Of a stretch of DNA of 64,000 bases, positions 35,783 to 46,315 are shown one piece after another. The DNA comes from a marine gamma proteobacterium HTCC2080. GTDB taxonomy: Bacteria > Pseudomonadota > Gammaproteobacteria > Pseudomonadales > Halieaceae. Under the pieces are notes generated by a model. The model saw only the letters and a list, made by a program, of their open reading frames with translations, was not told the DNA's origin and searched no databases. Position numbers and translations under genes: made by a program. Position 1 is the first letter of the stretch. Every line of letters begins with the position of its first letter. The stretch covers positions 62,001-126,000 of the forward strand of contig AAVV01000010.1 of the NCBI GenBank assembly GCA_000169115.1. Reading direction: 5' to 3'.

Positions 35783-36649
35783 TTGGATAACTTAAGCATT
35801 GCGCTGCAAACTTCCTGGTTTTTAACTACCGCCAGCACGCTACTAGGGCTAATCGTTGGAAGCTTTCTAAATGTCGTAATCTTTCGCCTGCCCAAAATAA
35901 TGGAACAGGCTTGGCAGCGCGACTGCTGCGAATTACTTGAACAAACGCCACCTGACACTCCTCCAATTTCGTTAAGCTCACCAAACTCCCAGTGCAGAAA
36001 CTGCGGGATAGCCATAAAACCTTGGCACAATATTCCTGTGTTGAGTTACGTTTTTCTGCAAGGGTGCTGCGCCGGATGCGGCGCCTCAATTTCTCGCCGA
36101 TACCCCATCATAGAACTCTGTACCGCTTTGCTGTCTTTTACCGCGGCGATAGCATTTGGGCCGACCCTGCAGCTGGCAGGTGCGCTACTGCTTATTTGGT
36201 CATTGATCGCCCTGACCGGCATCGACATAGACACACAGCTGCTACCCGACAGCATTACATTACCGCTGCTTTGGTTGGGGCTGCTGCTCAATATTAACTC
36301 AACATTTACCTCACTCAATGATGCGGTGATTGGTGCTGCGGCGGGCTACTTAACGCTGTGGAGTGTGTATTGGATTTTTAAACTCACTACGGGAAAAGAC
36401 GGCATGGGGTTCGGTGACTTTAAATTGCTAGCCGCACTGGGAGCCTGGTTTGGCTGGCAAGCCATACCCCTCATTATTATTTTGTCGTCCTTTGTCGGAG
36501 CGTTCATTGGCATTTTACTCATTCTTTTAAAAAAACAGGGGCGCGAAGTCCCTATGCCCTTTGGCCCCTATCTAGCCGGAGCCGGTTTGCTCACCCTGTT
36601 CTATGGTGATCAACTAACCGCCACCTACTTCAGCTTGATTGGTTTCTAG
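35783..36649 (+). CDS. pilD: Prepilin peptidase / N-methyltransferase
   Basis: PilD cleaves the leader of type IV prepilins and Gsp pseudopilins and N-methylates the new N-terminus. The cytoplasmic zinc site has CRNC (71-74) and CAGC (96-99). The two aspartates of the peptidase lie in GIDIDTQLLPD and in GFGDFKLL (Asp212). It has about eight membrane helices and 288 residues, the usual size. The start is a TTG at 35783, the only well-placed start before the conserved GSFLNVVIFRLP. As no gspO is present in the Gsp operon, it probably serves both systems. Confidence 0.96.
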   Translation: MDNLSIALQTSWFLTTASTLLGLIVGSFLNVVIFRLPKIMEQAWQRDCCELLEQTPPDTPPISLSSPNSQCRNCGIAIKPWHNIPVLSYVFLQGCCAGCGASISRRYPIIELCTALLSFTAAIAFGPTLQLAGALLLIWSLIALTGIDIDTQLLPDSITLPLLWLGLLLNINSTFTSLNDAVIGAAAGYLTLWSVYWIFKLTTGKDGMGFGDFKLLAALGAWFGWQAIPLIIILSSFVGAFIGILLILLKKQGREVPMPFGPYLAGAGLLTLFYGDQLTATYFSLIGF

Positions 36650-36662
36650 ACAGCGACATCGT

Positions 36663-37277
36663 ATGAATTTTGTAGTCGGCGTAACGGGTGGCATTGGCAG
36701 TGGTAAATCTGCCGTCACTGCACACTTGGAAAATCTTGGCATCGACGTCGTTGACGCTGATTTAGTTGCCCGGGTTGTAGTTGAACCTGGTCAACCTGCA
36801 CTAGCAGCAATTGCAGCGCACTTTGGCTCTGACATTTTACAACACGACGGAACTCTAGATCGTGCCGAACTGCGCAAAATCGTCTTTGAAGACTCGGCGG
36901 CACGGGCCTGGCTGGAAAGCGTCACTCATCCCGCGATACGACAGGAAATTGAAAGCCAGTTGCGCGGAGCGACATCAGCCTATGTGGTACTGAGTTCCCC
37001 CCTACTACTCGAAGCCAAACAACACAGTTTTGTAAATCATGTCGTGGTAGTCGACGTTACAGAAGATCTTCAAATTGAACGTACGACGGTCCGTGACAAC
37101 AACAATGCCGAGCTCGTTCGCAAGATTATGTCAGCGCAACTGCCCAGAGCAGAGCGGGTAAATCGGGCAGATGAAGTAATCGACAATAGCGGCAGTCTCT
37201 CTGACTTAAAGTTTCAAACCAACGCACTCCATAAGCGCCTGCTAGATCTTGCCCAAAAGCATAAGAGCAGTTCTTAG
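36663..37277 (+). CDS. coaE: Dephospho-CoA kinase
   Basis: CoaE phosphorylates dephospho-CoA, the last step of coenzyme A synthesis. The P-loop GGIGSGKS is close to the N-terminus, followed by GIDVVDADLVAR. The ATG at 36663 lies 14 bp after the pilD stop and gives 204 residues, the usual length. The order pilB-pilC-pilD-coaE is typical of gammaproteobacteria, where yacG often follows; here no yacG is seen. The 191 bp to mutT, a convergent gene, hold nothing I can name. Confidence 0.96.
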   Translation: MNFVVGVTGGIGSGKSAVTAHLENLGIDVVDADLVARVVVEPGQPALAAIAAHFGSDILQHDGTLDRAELRKIVFEDSAARAWLESVTHPAIRQEIESQLRGATSAYVVLSSPLLLEAKQHSFVNHVVVVDVTEDLQIERTTVRDNNNAELVRKIMSAQLPRAERVNRADEVIDNSGSLSDLKFQTNALHKRLLDLAQKHKSSS

Positions 37278-37468
37278 CGAGCAATATTAATCAGCGGTTT
37301 AGTGCGGTAAGAAAACCTCCGCTCCTATGTCAGTACGTCTAAACACTCTGATTCAAGGCCTTGAAGCGTTGTAAATAAGGTTACTAATAGCCTCCACACA
37401 ATAGGCCGAAAATTAGCATGGACACAGTGCCTGTGGATAAAGCAGTACGGGGAAATTGCGCGGTGCGT

Positions 37469-37858
37469 TTAAGTCGAAATCAAGTTCTCGACAATCGCAG
37501 CATTACCCTTTGGAAGATCAAAATCCCTCAACGACGATGGTAATGTCCAGGCCAGTGGCTGCCCTTCCACTCCCCGAGGTTCCCCCCGCCAAGCGGTGAC
37601 GCGATGAACATCCAAAAAAACCTGTCGATCGCCGTAATCATGGCGAACCTCAAGAAGGGGTGAACTGGCCTCTACGGAAATACCCAGTTCCTCTTTGAGC
37701 TCGCGAGCCAAAGCCTCAGCAACCGTCTCTCCCGGCTCGACTTTCCCCCCGGGAAACTCCCACAAGCCCCCTTGATGGAGTTCAGCGGGGCGGCGAGCAA
37801 GTAAAATACGCCCTGCGGCATCAGTCAGTACGCCGACTGCGACATGCAGCTCGGTCAA
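37469..37858 (-). CDS. mutT: 8-oxo-dGTP diphosphatase (Nudix)
   Basis: MutT hydrolyses oxidised dGTP and prevents A:T to C:G mutations. The Nudix box is complete: [24 protein letters not shown] with the catalytic REL-EE residues. At 129 residues it has the E. coli length. It lies 5 bp after argJ on the same strand in the order secA-argJ-mutT, which is found in several gammaproteobacteria. Confidence 0.93.
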   Translation of the reverse strand: MTELHVAVGVLTDAAGRILLARRPAELHQGGLWEFPGGKVEPGETVAEALARELKEELGISVEASSPLLEVRHDYGDRQVFLDVHRVTAWRGEPRGVEGQPLAWTLPSSLRDFDLPKGNAAIVENLIST

Positions 37859-37863
37859 GGCCT

Positions 37864-39060
37864 TCAGGTCCTGTATTCCGCGTTAATGCGCACGTAATCG
37901 TAAGAAAAGTCTGTCGTCCAAACACGGCTGCTGCTCGCACCGCGCTTGAGATCGACACGAATAGTCAGTTCAGGGGGCGCCATCGCTATTTGACCTTGAG
38001 CCTCCGTGTACTCGGGTGCCCTCGCCCCGTTAACTGCAATCAACACATCATTTAAGTACAAGGATACGTCTTCGACACACAGATTTTTCAGGCCCGCCCT
38101 GCCAATAGCCGCAAGCAAACGACCCCAGTTAGGGTCACTGGCAAACAATGCGGTTTTTACCAAGGGTGAATGCGCAATGGTGTAAGCAACGGCATCGCAT
38201 TCATCAGCATCTGCGCCGCCGTCAACTTGTACCTCTACAAATTTAGTAGCCCCTTCTCCATCGCGAATAATTGCCTGCGCAAGCTCCAGGCAAAGGCTTT
38301 CCAGCGCTTGGGTAAACGCCGCTAGAGCCTCGGCCCCCTCGGCCTCTATAGCGATGCCCGAGCAGCCTGTCGCCGCCATCATCGCCGCGTCGTTGGTGGA
38401 AGTATCGCCATCAACGGTAATTCGATTGAAGCTGGTCGAAACGGCCTGCCTGAACAAGCTATCAAGGAACACTGACGATATTTCAGCATCGGTGGCAACG
38501 AAGGCTAACATCGTGGCCATATCGGGTCGGATCATACCCGCTCCTTTAGCCATGCCCGTAAGAGTCACCTCGCTGCCCGAGACTGAGACCACCCGGGACG
38601 CCAATTTAGCGTGTGTATCTGTAGTGAGTATCGCCTGTGAGGCTCGCTGCCAATGAATTTCATCGAGGTCCGCGCAAGCATGAGGAAGCGCATTAATCAC
38701 GGGCTCGGCGAACAAAGGTTCACCGATAACACCCGTGGAAAATGGCAGTACCTCAGTAACCTGGCAATCCTGCATTTCTGCCACTGCCAAGCAGGTATTC
38801 TCTGCGGTTTTATAACCGGCCAAACCCGTACCCGCATTGGCATTACCGGTATTGATCAGCCAGTAGCGAGCGTTGCCAGAGCTGTCCTTCAAATGTTTCT
38901 GAGCCAGCTGCACTGGAGCTGCTCGAAACGCATTTTGAGTAAAGAGACCCACGTTGGTACTGCCGGGAGCCAACTCAATGAGCACCAAGTCATCGTGGTC
39001 AGCCTGTTTAATTCCAGCTTGGGCCACCCCAAGGCGTACCCCCCGAACAGATAGTGACAT
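37864..39060 (-). CDS. argJ: Glutamate N-acetyltransferase / ornithine acetyltransferase
   Basis: ArgJ moves the acetyl group from N-acetylornithine to glutamate and, in bifunctional forms, also uses acetyl-CoA, closing the arginine acetyl cycle. [21 protein letters not shown] contains the self-cleavage Ala-Thr with Thr as the new N-terminal nucleophile. The ATG at 39060 overlaps the secA stop as TAATG and gives 398 residues. An upstream frame to 39114 would read into secA and is not needed. Confidence 0.94.
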   Translation of the reverse strand: MSLSVRGVRLGVAQAGIKQADHDDLVLIELAPGSTNVGLFTQNAFRAAPVQLAQKHLKDSSGNARYWLINTGNANAGTGLAGYKTAENTCLAVAEMQDCQVTEVLPFSTGVIGEPLFAEPVINALPHACADLDEIHWQRASQAILTTDTHAKLASRVVSVSGSEVTLTGMAKGAGMIRPDMATMLAFVATDAEISSVFLDSLFRQAVSTSFNRITVDGDTSTNDAAMMAATGCSGIAIEAEGAEALAAFTQALESLCLELAQAIIRDGEGATKFVEVQVDGGADADECDAVAYTIAHSPLVKTALFASDPNWGRLLAAIGRAGLKNLCVEDVSLYLNDVLIAVNGARAPEYTEAQGQIAMAPPELTIRVDLKRGASSSRVWTTDFSYDYVRINAEYRT

Positions 39061-41771
39061 TAGCTGAGTCTTCCATGGCACTGCTTGTACTTTTTCCCAC
39101 TGCCACAAGGACACGGGTCATTGCGTCCAACTTTAGGCGCTTCTCTGACTATCGTCTGCGGCTTAGCCTGCGGTGACGCTTCCCCCGAGATTGCGTCGTT
39201 GGGTACCGCTGATGCTTGGGCATGCTCAAAAGCCACCTGTTGGCGTGCCGCGTCTTCTCGGCGACGGCGCTCAATTTCCGCTGCCTCATCAGGACGTTGC
39301 ACTTGCACATGGCTTAAAAAGCGCACCACCTCATGCTTCAAGCGATCGAGTAACGACTCAAATAATGCAAAAGACTCACGCTTGTACTCTTGCTTGGGAT
39401 TCTTGTTTGCGTAAGCCCTCAAATGAATGCCCTGACGCAGCTGATCCATCGTCGCGAGGTGCTCTTTCCACAGGGTATCAAGTACCTGAAGCATGATTTG
39501 CTTCTCAAGCTGACGCATGCCGTCCCCGACAACGCTGGCCTTGGTGTCGTAGGCCGCTTGAACCTCCTCTACAATTCTGTCGCGCAATGACTCTTCATGT
39601 AGTCCTTTGTTTTCTTCTAACCAGGCCTGCAGCGGCAGTGTCACTGCAAACTCTGCCTCAAGCTGCCGCTCAAGCCCGGGAACATCCCACTGCTCCTCTA
39701 CGCTCATGGGAGGAATAAAGCTATCAACAGACCCGTTGACCACATCCGCTCGGATTTGAGTAATCGTCTCAGTCACCTCCTCTTCACCGAGCAACGAATC
39801 CCGCTGACGATAAATGATGCGTCGCTGGTCGTTGGCGACGTCATCGTACTCGAGCAGTTGTTTTCGAATATCAAAGTTGCGGCCTTCAACTTTGCGTTGG
39901 GCCTTTTCGATGGCGTTGGTGACCATGCGATGCTCGATAGCCTCCCCATCTTCCATACCTAAGGCTTGCATGAAACTTTTGACACGGTCAGAGGCAAAAA
40001 TACGCATCAAGCTATCTTCTAGAGATAGGTAAAAACGTGAAACACCCGCATCACCCTGGCGCCCTGATCGGCCTCGAAGTTGATTATCAATTCGTCGCGA
40101 CTCATGGCGCTCAGTCCCTAAAATATGCAGACCTCCAGCCTCCAGCACAGCGTCGTGGCGCTGCAACCAAGTTTCCCGGAGCTTGGCTTCAGCTTCAGCA
40201 TCTAGGTCCCCTGCGGCTTCTAACTCAGATTCTAGATTTCCACCAAGAACAATATCAGTGCCTCTTCCTGCCATGTTAGTAGCAATCGTGACCACCCCAG
40301 GACGCCCTGCCTGAGCAATGATTTCCGCCTCTTGAGCGTGGTACTTGGCGTTAAGTACTTTGTGTTCAATATCTCCCTGTTTAAACCGCGCAGAAAGCTC
40401 CTCTGATGTCTCAACCGACGCTGTACCGACAAGGACCGGAGCGCCATTTTCAATACAGGACTTTACGTCCTCGACGATGGCGTCGAACTTCTCTTCCCGG
40501 GTCATATAAACCAGGTCGTTCATGTCTTTACGAAGCATGGGTTTATTTGTAGGTATAACAATGACCTCTAACCCATAGATCTGACGAAATTCGAAAGCCT
40601 CGGTGTCAGCGGTACCGGTCATACCCGACAATGTGTCGTATAGACGGAAGTAATTCTGAAAGGTAGTGGATGCTAAGGTTTGGCTTTCATTTTGGATGTT
40701 GACGCCTTCTTTCGCCTCAATCGCCTGATGTAATCCTTCAGAGAGTCGTCGTCCAGCCATCGTTCGACCTGTGTGCTCATCAATCAGCACCACCTGCCCC
40801 TCTTGAACGATATATTCCACATCTCGCTGATACAGGACATGTGCACGCAGACCTGAGTGAACATGATGCAATAGACCTAGGTTAGTGGCGGCATAAAGAC
40901 TGTCGTCGTCCTCTAATAAGCCCTGAGCCATTAGCAGGCCTTCGATTTTCTCATGGCCTGATTCGGTAAGCTCAATCTGACGCTGCTTTTCATCTACGGT
41001 AAAATCGCCTTCATCCAACTCCGTCTCGGGCACCAGTTGGGGAATAAGCTTGTTGATGCTCCGATACATGTCCGATGAATCGTCAGCTGCCCCTGAAATA
41101 ATAAGGGGCGTTCTTGCCTCGTCGATTAGAATAGAATCAACCTCGTCGACAATGGCGAAGGCTAGGCTCGCTTGGGCCTTGTCTGCCATGCTGAAAGCCA
41201 TATTGTCGCGCAAGTAGTCAAAACCGAATTCATTGTTGGTGCCATAAACAATGTCGCAAGCATAAGCGTCACGCTTCTCTGCGGGTCCTTGCCCAGACCT
41301 GATAACGCCCACAGTCATTCCTAGAAACGCATAAAGTGGCTCCATCCAGGCAGCATCTCGGCTAGCGAGATAGTCATTGACAGTCACAAGGTGTACCGCA
41401 TTACCGGCTAGGGCGTTTAAATAAGCAGGCAATGTCGCCACCAGCGTCTTACCCTCACCAGTGCGCATTTCTGCAATTTTGCCCTCATGCAGAACGATAC
41501 CGCCAATGAGCTGCACATCGAAGTGCCGCATACCCAATGCTCGACGCCCCGCTTCGCGGACGGTGGCAAAAGCTTCAGGAAGCAGTTCGTCGAGGGAGGC
41601 CCCGCCGGTCAAACGGCCTCGGAACTCCTCGGTCTTTGCCAAAAGCGCCGAATCGTCCAGCGCTTCGTACTCTTCCTCGAGCCGGTTAATACGGAGCACC
41701 GTTTTGCGAATGCGTTTGAGCTCTCGATCATTTCGAGTGCCAAAGAGTTTTTTTAGCGAATTAGCAATCAT
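39060..41771 (-). CDS. secA: Preprotein translocase ATPase SecA
   Basis: SecA drives unfolded proteins through SecYEG. The 903-residue protein has the nucleotide-binding folds ([20 protein letters not shown] and [19 protein letters not shown]), the second NBD with [10 protein letters not shown], and the C-terminal zinc-binding motif [14 protein letters not shown] that contacts SecB and phospholipids. Length matches the E. coli form (901). It feeds both the type II system and the pilus with their exported proteins. The gene follows the M23 peptidase by 80 bp. Confidence 0.98.
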   Translation of the reverse strand: MIANSLKKLFGTRNDRELKRIRKTVLRINRLEEEYEALDDSALLAKTEEFRGRLTGGASLDELLPEAFATVREAGRRALGMRHFDVQLIGGIVLHEGKIAEMRTGEGKTLVATLPAYLNALAGNAVHLVTVNDYLASRDAAWMEPLYAFLGMTVGVIRSGQGPAEKRDAYACDIVYGTNNEFGFDYLRDNMAFSMADKAQASLAFAIVDEVDSILIDEARTPLIISGAADDSSDMYRSINKLIPQLVPETELDEGDFTVDEKQRQIELTESGHEKIEGLLMAQGLLEDDDSLYAATNLGLLHHVHSGLRAHVLYQRDVEYIVQEGQVVLIDEHTGRTMAGRRLSEGLHQAIEAKEGVNIQNESQTLASTTFQNYFRLYDTLSGMTGTADTEAFEFRQIYGLEVIVIPTNKPMLRKDMNDLVYMTREEKFDAIVEDVKSCIENGAPVLVGTASVETSEELSARFKQGDIEHKVLNAKYHAQEAEIIAQAGRPGVVTIATNMAGRGTDIVLGGNLESELEAAGDLDAEAEAKLRETWLQRHDAVLEAGGLHILGTERHESRRIDNQLRGRSGRQGDAGVSRFYLSLEDSLMRIFASDRVKSFMQALGMEDGEAIEHRMVTNAIEKAQRKVEGRNFDIRKQLLEYDDVANDQRRIIYRQRDSLLGEEEVTETITQIRADVVNGSVDSFIPPMSVEEQWDVPGLERQLEAEFAVTLPLQAWLEENKGLHEESLRDRIVEEVQAAYDTKASVVGDGMRQLEKQIMLQVLDTLWKEHLATMDQLRQGIHLRAYANKNPKQEYKRESFALFESLLDRLKHEVVRFLSHVQVQRPDEAAEIERRRREDAARQQVAFEHAQASAVPNDAISGEASPQAKPQTIVREAPKVGRNDPCPCGSGKKYKQCHGRLS

Positions 41772-41850
41772 TTTTAAGTCTTCAAGAAGAGTTGACGAAG
41801 GAATGTGGCTCGTTAGGGAGCCAGCCTAAATCAGAGGGTAAACGTGGCTC

Positions 41851-42783
41851 TTAGCGCAGAGTGCGTCTCACGTAACTAGACGGATCGACCGCTCTACCGT
41901 GCTTGAAGATCTCGAAATGTACATGGGGCCCCGTTGAACGCCCCGAGTTTCCCATAAGAGCAATAACGTCGCCCTGACGCACGAGATCACCGATCTCAAC
42001 GCGATTTTCCCGGTTGTGTCCGTAGCGGGTTACCAGCCCGTCACCATGGGCAATTTCGACCAGCGTACCGTAACCCGTACGCTCGCCACTCCAACTGACC
42101 ACTCCGCTCGCAACGGCAACAATGTCGTCGCCTTCAGAACCCGCAAAATCGATACCCTGGTGCCAAGCTCGCTTACCCGTGAAGGGATCGGTGCGGTTGC
42201 CATAACGAGAGGACAGCCAGCCTGCGAGAACAGGGCGACCAGCGGGGATCGCCTCAGCTTGCGCCTCAGCATCAAACAAAAGTCCAGCCAATATCTCGAG
42301 TTGGATCTCTCGATCGCTCAGTGTTGCTGACATTAAATCAAAGGACCCTTCGAGAGGGCCCGGCAACGAATCTTGCGGTTGTGATTGAAGCGGTAACATG
42401 GGCCCGCCAATAGCTGGCTCCGCGGCGAAATTGAATTCGCCCCCCTCTAAACCTGCCAAAGCCGTGAGGTGGGTACCCAAAGCGTCCAGTCTTGTCACTC
42501 TCACTTGGAGCTCGGCCAGCCTGCGGGTCATGGCCTCGAGCTTTCTACGTGCGTCAGCAGATAGCTGCGCCAACTCGCCAGCCCTGCGGCTTGCGGTAAT
42601 TTCTGCCCCAGAAAGCCTTGCCTCCTGCGCGCTTGAGGTGCCCTGGCGCTGTCCAAGCTCGTAACCCATGGCCATTAAACCCAGGGGCAGGCCGATGCAG
42701 ATAACAGATAGAGCGGCCCACGACCAACGACCAATCTCCAGCGTTCGCGATGCGGCAGTCTTTTGGACGAAGATCAGTTTCAA
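41851..42783 (-). CDS. Membrane-anchored M23 (LytM-type) peptidase
   Basis: The 310-residue protein has an N-terminal membrane anchor (about 22-45), a coiled-coil region rich in Arg, Leu and Glu, and a C-terminal M23 domain. The zinc motifs are present: HQGIDFAG (H-x-G-x-D) and GPHVHFEI (H-x-H). It is therefore probably an active murein endopeptidase or an activator of amidases. It lies between lpxC and secA. A similar gene occupies this position in other gammaproteobacteria. Confidence 0.88.
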   Translation of the reverse strand: MKLIFVQKTAASRTLEIGRWSWAALSVICIGLPLGLMAMGYELGQRQGTSSAQEARLSGAEITASRRAGELAQLSADARRKLEAMTRRLAELQVRVTRLDALGTHLTALAGLEGGEFNFAAEPAIGGPMLPLQSQPQDSLPGPLEGSFDLMSATLSDREIQLEILAGLLFDAEAQAEAIPAGRPVLAGWLSSRYGNRTDPFTGKRAWHQGIDFAGSEGDDIVAVASGVVSWSGERTGYGTLVEIAHGDGLVTRYGHNRENRVEIGDLVRQGDVIALMGNSGRSTGPHVHFEIFKHGRAVDPSSYVRRTLR

Positions 42784-42885
42784 ATCAGGGGCTCAGTTTC
42801 TTGGGGGACGTACTATGCCACGCAGCGGGGCTGCGGGAAAGCCAGCAAATTCGATCAATTCTGCACAAATGACCCCGATAAAGGC

Positions 42886-43803
42886 TTAGGCAGTGACCAA
42901 TGCCGGTGCGGGACCGTAGGATATTGGGGCCTTTTCAGCGTCCTCGAAGGTCACCATTTCCCAAGCATCTTCCTGCGCTAACAGCGCACGCAGCACCGCG
43001 TTGTTGAGTGCATGTCCTGACTTGTGGGCGCGAAACTCACCGATCAAACTGTGTCCCAATAGATACAGGTCACCGATAGCATCGAGAACCTTATGTTTTA
43101 CGAACTCATCTTCGTAACGCAGTCCGTCCTGATTCAAAATCCGAAATTCATCGACCACAATCGCGTTATCAACACTACCGCCACGTGCCAAGCCTTGGGC
43201 TCGCAGATACTCAATTTCGTGCATAAAACCGAAGGTTCTTGCCCGACTCACCTCTCTCACAAAAGACGTGGTTGAGAAATCGATCTCTGCAAACGCTGAA
43301 CGGTCATTAAAAACCGGGTGGTCAAAATCGATCGAGAATGCGACTTTGAAACCCTCAAATGGCAGCAAACTAGCCTGTTTGTCACCGTCTCGTACGGTAA
43401 CGGGCCGCTTAATGCGAATAAATTTCTTTGCCGCCGCCTGTTCTTCAATACCAGCAGACTGAAGCAAAAACACGAATGGGCCCGCACTACCATCCATAAT
43501 TGGAACTTCGGGAGCGGTGACATCGACGAAAGCGTTGTCGATGCCTAAACCCGCCATAGCTGAAAGCAAATGTTCAACTGTAGACACTCGCGCATCGCCT
43601 AGCCCTAAGCTGGTAGAGAGCGTTGTGTCACCGACACTTTGGGCGCAGGCGGGGATTTCCTGCACCGGGGAGAGGTCAGTGCGCCGAAATACAATACCGT
43701 TGTCGATAGGTGCGGGGCTTAAGGTCAAAAAGACCTTCTCACCCGTATGTAAACCCACACCCGTCGCCTTGATTGGATTCCGCAACGTTCTCTGTCTAAT
43801 CAT
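42886..43803 (-). CDS. lpxC: UDP-3-O-acyl-N-acetylglucosamine deacetylase
   Basis: LpxC performs the committed step of lipid A synthesis. [21 protein letters not shown] is the standard N-terminus. Zinc ligands are in [16 protein letters not shown] and in [11 protein letters not shown]. The catalytic His is in [11 protein letters not shown] start at the ATG 43803, which gives 305 residues, the usual length, with AAGAAGAGGG upstream. A GTG at 43836 would add 11 residues. It follows ftsZ in the normal dcw order. Confidence 0.97.
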   Translation of the reverse strand: MIRQRTLRNPIKATGVGLHTGEKVFLTLSPAPIDNGIVFRRTDLSPVQEIPACAQSVGDTTLSTSLGLGDARVSTVEHLLSAMAGLGIDNAFVDVTAPEVPIMDGSAGPFVFLLQSAGIEEQAAAKKFIRIKRPVTVRDGDKQASLLPFEGFKVAFSIDFDHPVFNDRSAFAEIDFSTTSFVREVSRARTFGFMHEIEYLRAQGLARGGSVDNAIVVDEFRILNQDGLRYEDEFVKHKVLDAIGDLYLLGHSLIGEFRAHKSGHALNNAVLRALLAQEDAWEMVTFEDAEKAPISYGPAPALVTA

Positions 43804-43834
43804 GGTCGCACCCTCTTCTTTAGCTGGGCGGACC

Positions 43835-43850
43835 ACTAACCATGGTTAGT
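43835..43850. repeat. 16-bp perfect palindrome at the ftsZ-lpxC junction
   Basis: ACTAACCATGGTTAGT is a perfect palindrome. It overlaps the ftsZ stop codon and is flanked by GCGGA and TCCGC, which would lengthen the stem with a small bulge. It could form a hairpin in the ftsZ-lpxC message, or be a chance palindrome. Confidence 0.6.
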
Positions 43851-45021
43851 CCGCCTGACGCCGCAAAAATGCAGGAATATCAAAATACTCCTCTGCGCCG
43901 CTCTCCGCAGGCGCCACCGCCTGCTGTGCTCCACCCGACTGCGCAACACGTGCTCGCTTGCCGGGCGGCAAATCGTAAGTTTCACCATAACTTGGCGAAG
44001 TGACACCCAAAGTTTCCGAGGGCTTCCGGTCTACCACCGCTAGGGGCACTCTGGCTTCTGCACCACCTAGACCCGTTGCGACCACCGTCACTTTTAAGGT
44101 ATCTGCCAAGTCCGGGTCTATCACCGTACCCACCACTACCGTTGCGTCTTCAGACGCATATTCTTCAATCGTGTCGCCAACTTCGGCAAACTCGCCCAAA
44201 GATAAATCCATTCCCGCCGTTATATTGACCAGCACTCCCTTAGCACCGCTTACGTCAATATCATCAAGCAGCGGACTGTTAATGGCGCGTTCCGCGGCCT
44301 CTCGCGCCCGGTTCTCACCTGAGGCCTGGCCAGTGCCCATCATCGCCGCGCCCATTTCTGACATCACCGTACGAACGTCAGCAAAGTCCACGTTTATCAT
44401 GCCTGGGCGAATAATCAGCTCAGCGATACCTTGGACGGCCCCCAAAAGTACATCATTGGCCTCTCTGAAGGCATCTAAGAGACTGGTATTTTTGCCCAAC
44501 ACCTCCAGTAATTTTTCGTTGGGTATCGTGATTAGACTGTCACAGTGCTGCTCAAGTTCCCCAAGTCCTGATTCAGCAATTTTGAGGCGAGATTTACCCT
44601 CAAAAGAAAATGGACGGGTCACCACAGCAACCGTCAATATACCCATCTCTCGAGCTACCTCAGCCACGATAGGCGCCCCACCGGTACCGGTGCCGCCGCC
44701 CATACCTGCGGTCACGAACACCATATCAGCGCCATGCAGTGCATCGGCAATCCGATCACGATCTTCCATCGCAGCCGCCCGACCAATGTCCGGGTTCGCA
44801 CCCGCTCCAAGGCCTTTGGTAATTCCGGTTCCCAATTGCAGAACGGTCTTGGCCGCTATATCTGACAAAGCCTGCGCATCCGTATTGGCACAAATAAAAT
44901 CAACACCGTCTACGTTGTTTTCGATCATGTGTCGAACGGCATTACCGCCACCGCCGCCAACACCGACCACCTTTATAACCGCGCTCTGCGGTGCGTTATC
45001 GACTAATTCAAACATGGACAC
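43846..45021 (-). CDS. ftsZ: Cell division GTPase FtsZ
   Basis: FtsZ polymerises into the Z ring. The tubulin signature GGGTGTGGAPIVAEVA and the T7 loop region with NVDFADVRTVM are present. The C-terminal conserved peptide, YFDIPAFLRRQAD, binds FtsA and ZipA, after a short linker. At 391 residues it is of normal size. The 66-bp gap to ftsA on the same strand holds no clear promoter. Confidence 0.98.
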   Translation of the reverse strand: MSMFELVDNAPQSAVIKVVGVGGGGGNAVRHMIENNVDGVDFICANTDAQALSDIAAKTVLQLGTGITKGLGAGANPDIGRAAAMEDRDRIADALHGADMVFVTAGMGGGTGTGGAPIVAEVAREMGILTVAVVTRPFSFEGKSRLKIAESGLGELEQHCDSLITIPNEKLLEVLGKNTSLLDAFREANDVLLGAVQGIAELIIRPGMINVDFADVRTVMSEMGAAMMGTGQASGENRAREAAERAINSPLLDDIDVSGAKGVLVNITAGMDLSLGEFAEVGDTIEEYASEDATVVVGTVIDPDLADTLKVTVVATGLGGAEARVPLAVVDRKPSETLGVTSPSYGETYDLPPGKRARVAQSGGAQQAVAPAESGAEEYFDIPAFLRRQAD

Positions 45022-45087
45022 TCTCCCCTTTTTTTACAAAACCCAGTGTCACCTGGGCACTCCCCTTGTCAGACATTCTGAAAATTC

Positions 45088-46315
45088 TCAGAAGTGCCTT
45101 CCAAACCAGTCACGAACTCGTGTAGCGAAGCCACTACCCAGCTGACTACCGTTAGAGCCACCCGAGGACTCATCATCTCGGGCGCCATAAATCAGCAATC
45201 CAACTGCTGTGGCATAAATTGGATTTTTTATAATGTCGCTGAGGCCTTTGGCGTACTGAGGTGCACCCAGCCGCACAGGCATATGAAAAATTTCTTCCGC
45301 CAGCTCTACCGCGCCTTCCATTTTGGAAGTTCCACCGGTTAACAAAACCCCTGCCGGTATCAATTCTTCAAAACCTGAACGGCGAATTTCGGCCAAAATC
45401 AGCGTAAATAATTCGTCATAGCGAGGCTCAACCACCTCCGCTAATGACTGGCGTGATAAATCTCGTGGTGGTCGATCACCAACACTGGGCACTTTGATCG
45501 TCTCTTCGGCACCAGCAAGTTGCGCTAGGGCACAGGCGTATCGAATCTTTATCTCTTCCGCATGCTGGGTTGGTGTTCGTAAAGCCATAGCGATATCGCT
45601 GGTGACCTGATCACCCGCGATGGGAATAACTCCTGTATGACGAATGGCACCATCTGTGAAGATGGCGATATCGGAGGTTCCACCACCGATATCAACAAGA
45701 CAAACCCCTAGATCACGTTCGTCAGGGTAACTACTGAAAGCTCGAGCCAGCTGCTCCAGAATGATTCCATCCACCTCAAGACCACAGCGATGGATACACT
45801 TTTCAATATCTGAGCAGCATTACCGCACAGGTAACAAGGTGAACCTTAGCCTCTAGTCGCACACCCGACATTCCAAGAGGCTCTTTAATACCACCTTGGT
45901 TATCAATGACATACTCTTGCGGCAACACATGCAGCACTTTCTGATCTGCAGGGATGGCCACCGCCTGAGCAGCGTCGAGAACCCTCTCGACATCAGCTGG
46001 GACCACTTCACCCTCTCGAATCGCAACGATTCCGTGGGAGTTCATCGAACGGATATGACTGCCCGCAATCCCCACATAAACCGAGTGAATCTGGCAGCCC
46101 GCCATGAGCTCGGCTTCTTCCACCGCCCGTTGAATGGCATTAACAGTTGACTCAATATCGACCACTACGCCTTTTTTCATGCCCCGAGACGGGTGGGAAC
46201 CGATTCCAACAACCTCAATCGTGCCCTCGCCATCAACTTCACCTACTACAGCGACAACCTTCGATGTTCCTATGTCCAACCCAACGATCATGCGTTTCTC
46301 AGGTGTATTAACCAT
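45088..46315 (-). pseudogene. ftsA: Cell division protein FtsA, frameshifted in this sequence
   Basis: FtsA is the actin-like protein that tethers FtsZ to the membrane. The N-terminal part (from ATG 46315, overlapping ftsQ as TAATG) reads normally to KVHLVTCAV and then stops at 45803-45805. The C-terminal part continues in another frame (IEKCIHRCGLEVDG, then VCLVDIGGGTSDIAIF) to the amphipathic membrane anchor VRDWFGRHF. Between them the third frame encodes NAAQ, expected in FtsA. Adding one base near 45820/45821 and one near 45809/45810 restores one frame of 409 residues, the family length. Both sites are T runs on the given strand. A sequencing or consensus error is the most likely reason, as ftsA is normally essential. 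Confidence 0.85.

Noticed and set aside
44000-45145. A 381-codon open frame on the strand opposite ftsZ
   Set aside because: It is fully antisense to ftsZ, rich in Ser, Pro, Thr and Ala as expected for a shadow frame of a GC-biased gene, and has no domain.
45088-46315. Two separate genes in place of ftsA
   Set aside because: Both parts align to consecutive halves of one FtsA, the C-terminal part has no own start signal, and the connecting segment is present in the third frame.
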